NCBI RefSeq assembly: GCF_018603435.1
Contig: NZ_CP075682.1
Coordinates: 3,844,001 to 3,908,000, forward strand
Source: Chryseobacterium sp. ZHDP1
Lineage (GTDB): Bacteria; Bacteroidota; Bacteroidia; Flavobacteriales; Weeksellaceae
Length of the DNA: 64,000 bases
Direction: 5' to 3'
Shown here piece by piece: positions 62,103 through 64,000 of the stretch. Position 1 is the stretch's first letter. Each line of letters starts with the position of its first letter. The position numbers were made by a program, and so were the translations under genes. Below the pieces are notes generated by a model, which saw only the letters and a list, made by a program, of their open reading frames with translations, was not told the DNA's origin and did not search any database.

Positions 62103-64000
62103 ATGACAGAAATTTATTTTAATGCTCTGTCAAAAGCAATTTTTAGTTTGGGAAAAAGAAAAAACAAAATTCTAACTAAAAATAATCCTAATTACAATCA
62201 TTTAGAAGACCTTACACCATTCATTGTCAAAGAAGATGAAGATAATTATAACCTAAAAACTTATTTAGAGTCTATAAGATGGGGAATTTTAAATCAAAAT
62301 GTGAAAAATATTGCAATTTCTGGTTCTTTTGGCACAGGAAAAAGCACAATTCTTAATCTTTTCAAGAAGAATAATCCGGAGTTTAAAACATTAGATATCA
62401 GTCTTGGAAAGTTTGAAAAAAATGAACAAAAGGAGATTGATATTGAGACAAGTATTGTTCAACAAATTTTGTATTTTGAGAAGAAGAGAAATTTGAAGGA
62501 TTCAAGATTTGAACGTATTAATAATGATAGATTTATTTTATTAAAAGCTATTTTATTCATTATTTGGATATATTCAATATTATATATATTCTTCGATAAA
62601 ATATATAATAAATTAATTTTAACTGATAAGATAGAATTTTCATATTATCATCTATTAATAAAATTTATCTTTTTGACAGGCTTCTTTCTCATACTGAAGA
62701 AGTTGTTTAGACAAATTTTTAAACTAAAAATCAATAAAATAAGTTTTAGTGACGCAGAATTTGTACCGAAAGAACATAATGATATTTCGATAATTAATAA
62801 ACATATCGATGAATTAATATATTTTTTTGAAAAGACTAAAACACAAGTCGTTTTTATAGAAGATATTGATAGATTTGAATCAGCTGCAGAAACTTTTATA
62901 AAATTAAGAGAGTTAAATATACTTATAAATAATTCAAAGGATATTCTTCAAAAAGTAACTTTTGTTTATGCGGTTAAAGACGAGTTATTTAGTAGGAATG
63001 ATGAAAAAACAAAATTTTTCGATTTAATAATTCCAATTATACCAATTATTGATTATAGTAATTCAAGTACACAATTTATTAAAAGACTCAAGAAGGATTT
63101 TATCGAAAATAACATTATTTCTGAAGATATTATCTATGATATAGCTCCATATATAAATGATATGAGAAGTCTTATCAATATTATAAATGAGTTCAGAACT
63201 TACTATAAAATTAAATTTAACGAGAATTCTGATATCAATGGGAATAGCTTATTTTCATTAGTAGTCTTGAAAAATATATATCCAAATGAATTTAAATGTT
63301 TGCAAAACAAACAAGGAGTAATTTATTCAATTTTTCAGAATAAAATTCATTTTTATTCTGAGCTGAAAGCGATTTTAGAAAATAAAATCAGTGACCTAAA
63401 AATTGAAAATAAAGCAATACTTAACGAACAACAAGATAATATCCAAGAATTACGGAAGCTATATTTATATGAGATATTACTTTTAAGCAAGAATGCAAAT
63501 ATTTATTATTTGGGCGACTCTCAGATTGAATTTAAAGATTTGCTTACTACTGAGAGTTTTGAAAGAATGGTTGAGCTGAATGCGATATCGCATTATCACA
63601 TAAGGAAAGAATTTCTAAGATTCAGTGATATAGAAGCAAAAGTGTCACCAAAACCTTATAAAGAAAGAAAACAAGTAATAATACATAAATCTAATAATAA
63701 ATTAAAAAATAACGAAATTACTATAGATAAGATTCAAGCTGAAATTAATAATTTAAAAAACTCGTCTATCTACCAACTGTTTCAAAAATCTGAGAGAGCT
63801 AAAATTGATAATTATTTTGATGATATCTTTAATAGTTATAAAAAGTTGAATATTGAACAGAAGCCATCATTAGAAACTGATTCTGTAGAAGAAGAATTTT
63901 CAAATGAAATTGAAGTTAAAAAAATGGCATTAAATGAAATTAGTGATGAAGAAACTAACCTGCATTATAGCCTTCTAAAGGTTTTAATAACGAATAAATA
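62103..64000 (+). CDS. large membrane P-loop NTPase, YobI/KAP type (partial, runs off the window)
   Basis: The frame stays open from the ATG at 62103 to the last base, so at least 632 residues are present and the end is missing. Walker A is GSFGTGKST near residue 77. Two hydrophobic helices (near 147-165 and 182-200) lie between it and Walker B VVFIEDIDRF near 249, the layout of KAP and YobI-like NTPases. FVYAVKDELF near 286 follows. The later part has coiled-coil-like helices (about 420-460 and 540-560). Family members often sit in defence or mobile loci, but their role is unsettled. Confidence 0.8.
   Translation, partial: MTEIYFNALSKAIFSLGKRKNKILTKNNPNYNHLEDLTPFIVKEDEDNYNLKTYLESIRWGILNQNVKNIAISGSFGTGKSTILNLFKKNNPEFKTLDISLGKFEKNEQKEIDIETSIVQQILYFEKKRNLKDSRFERINNDRFILLKAILFIIWIYSILYIFFDKIYNKLILTDKIEFSYYHLLIKFIFLTGFFLILKKLFRQIFKLKINKISFSDAEFVPKEHNDISIINKHIDELIYFFEKTKTQVVFIEDIDRFESAAETFIKLRELNILINNSKDILQKVTFVYAVKDELFSRNDEKTKFFDLIIPIIPIIDYSNSSTQFIKRLKKDFIENNIISEDIIYDIAPYINDMRSLINIINEFRTYYKIKFNENSDINGNSLFSLVVLKNIYPNEFKCLQNKQGVIYSIFQNKIHFYSELKAILENKISDLKIENKAILNEQQDNIQELRKLYLYEILLLSKNANIYYLGDSQIEFKDLLTTESFERMVELNAISHYHIRKEFLRFSDIEAKVSPKPYKERKQVIIHKSNNKLKNNEITIDKIQAEINNLKNSSIYQLFQKSERAKIDNYFDDIFNSYKKLNIEQKPSLETDSVEEEFSNEIEVKKMALNEISDEETNLHYSLLKVLITNK

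Overview
The window looks like the chromosome of a flavobacterium of the Chryseobacterium/Weeksellaceae type. The sequence shows AT-rich DNA and many TAnnTTTG promoter boxes, the -7 element of Bacteroidetes. It also has a PorP/SprF protein and a secreted nuclease ending in a Por (type IX) sorting domain, a full nuo cluster with a short NuoG, and flavobacterial families such as DUF3822 and DUF5606. The genus is my inference; no search was run.

Region 1 (0-15.4 kb) is mostly housekeeping: ddl, a PASTA protein, rluD, porP/sprF, hemW, murI, a divergent nitroreductase/HxlR pair, rsmD with DUF3822, an Smr protein, a YfcE-like phosphodiesterase, a serine hydrolase, a SixA-like phosphatase, and ruvX-def-DUF5606. 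Region 2 (15.4-19.95 kb) is accessory and AT-rich. It holds a secreted SHOCT-like protein, an HNH endonuclease, an XRE regulator, a roughly 500-bp structured non-coding locus with its own promoter, an orphan hypothetical gene and two kinds of repeats, including a 77-bp array built on a palindrome. Region 3 (19.95-30 kb) has mazG-FUSC-lipoprotein, then a large phosphoesterase/outer-membrane-barrel fusion divergent from an HD domain fused to a Pycsar-type membrane effector, and a GAF protein.

Region 4 (30-44.4 kb) is the complete complex I cluster, nuoA to nuoN, on the minus strand. It starts from a promoter at 44.42 kb and ends at a strong terminator at 30.02 kb. An outer-membrane-type protein sits between nuoF and nuoG. 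Region 5 (44.5-55.5 kb) carries a GNAT protein, a YugP-type peptidase, a YigZ/IMPACT protein, two Cys-rich double-glycine-leader peptides, ribD, a DUF349 protein, aroE, a secreted endonuclease I, a LolC-type permease, rbfA and mce.

Region 6 (55.58 kb to the end) starts with a tRNA(CAT) gene, probably tRNA-Ile2. A much more AT-rich integrated element follows directly: an unknown protein, an excisionase-like HTH, a DUF3987 protein, a tyrosine integrase, a phage-type ATPase overlapping a DUF3871 protein, and a large membrane P-loop NTPase (YobI/KAP type) that runs off the window. The best candidates for undescribed biology are the XRE plus structured-RNA locus (18.0-18.6 kb), the HD-Pycsar fusion, the paired Cys-rich leader peptides and the tRNA-borne element with its NTPase.
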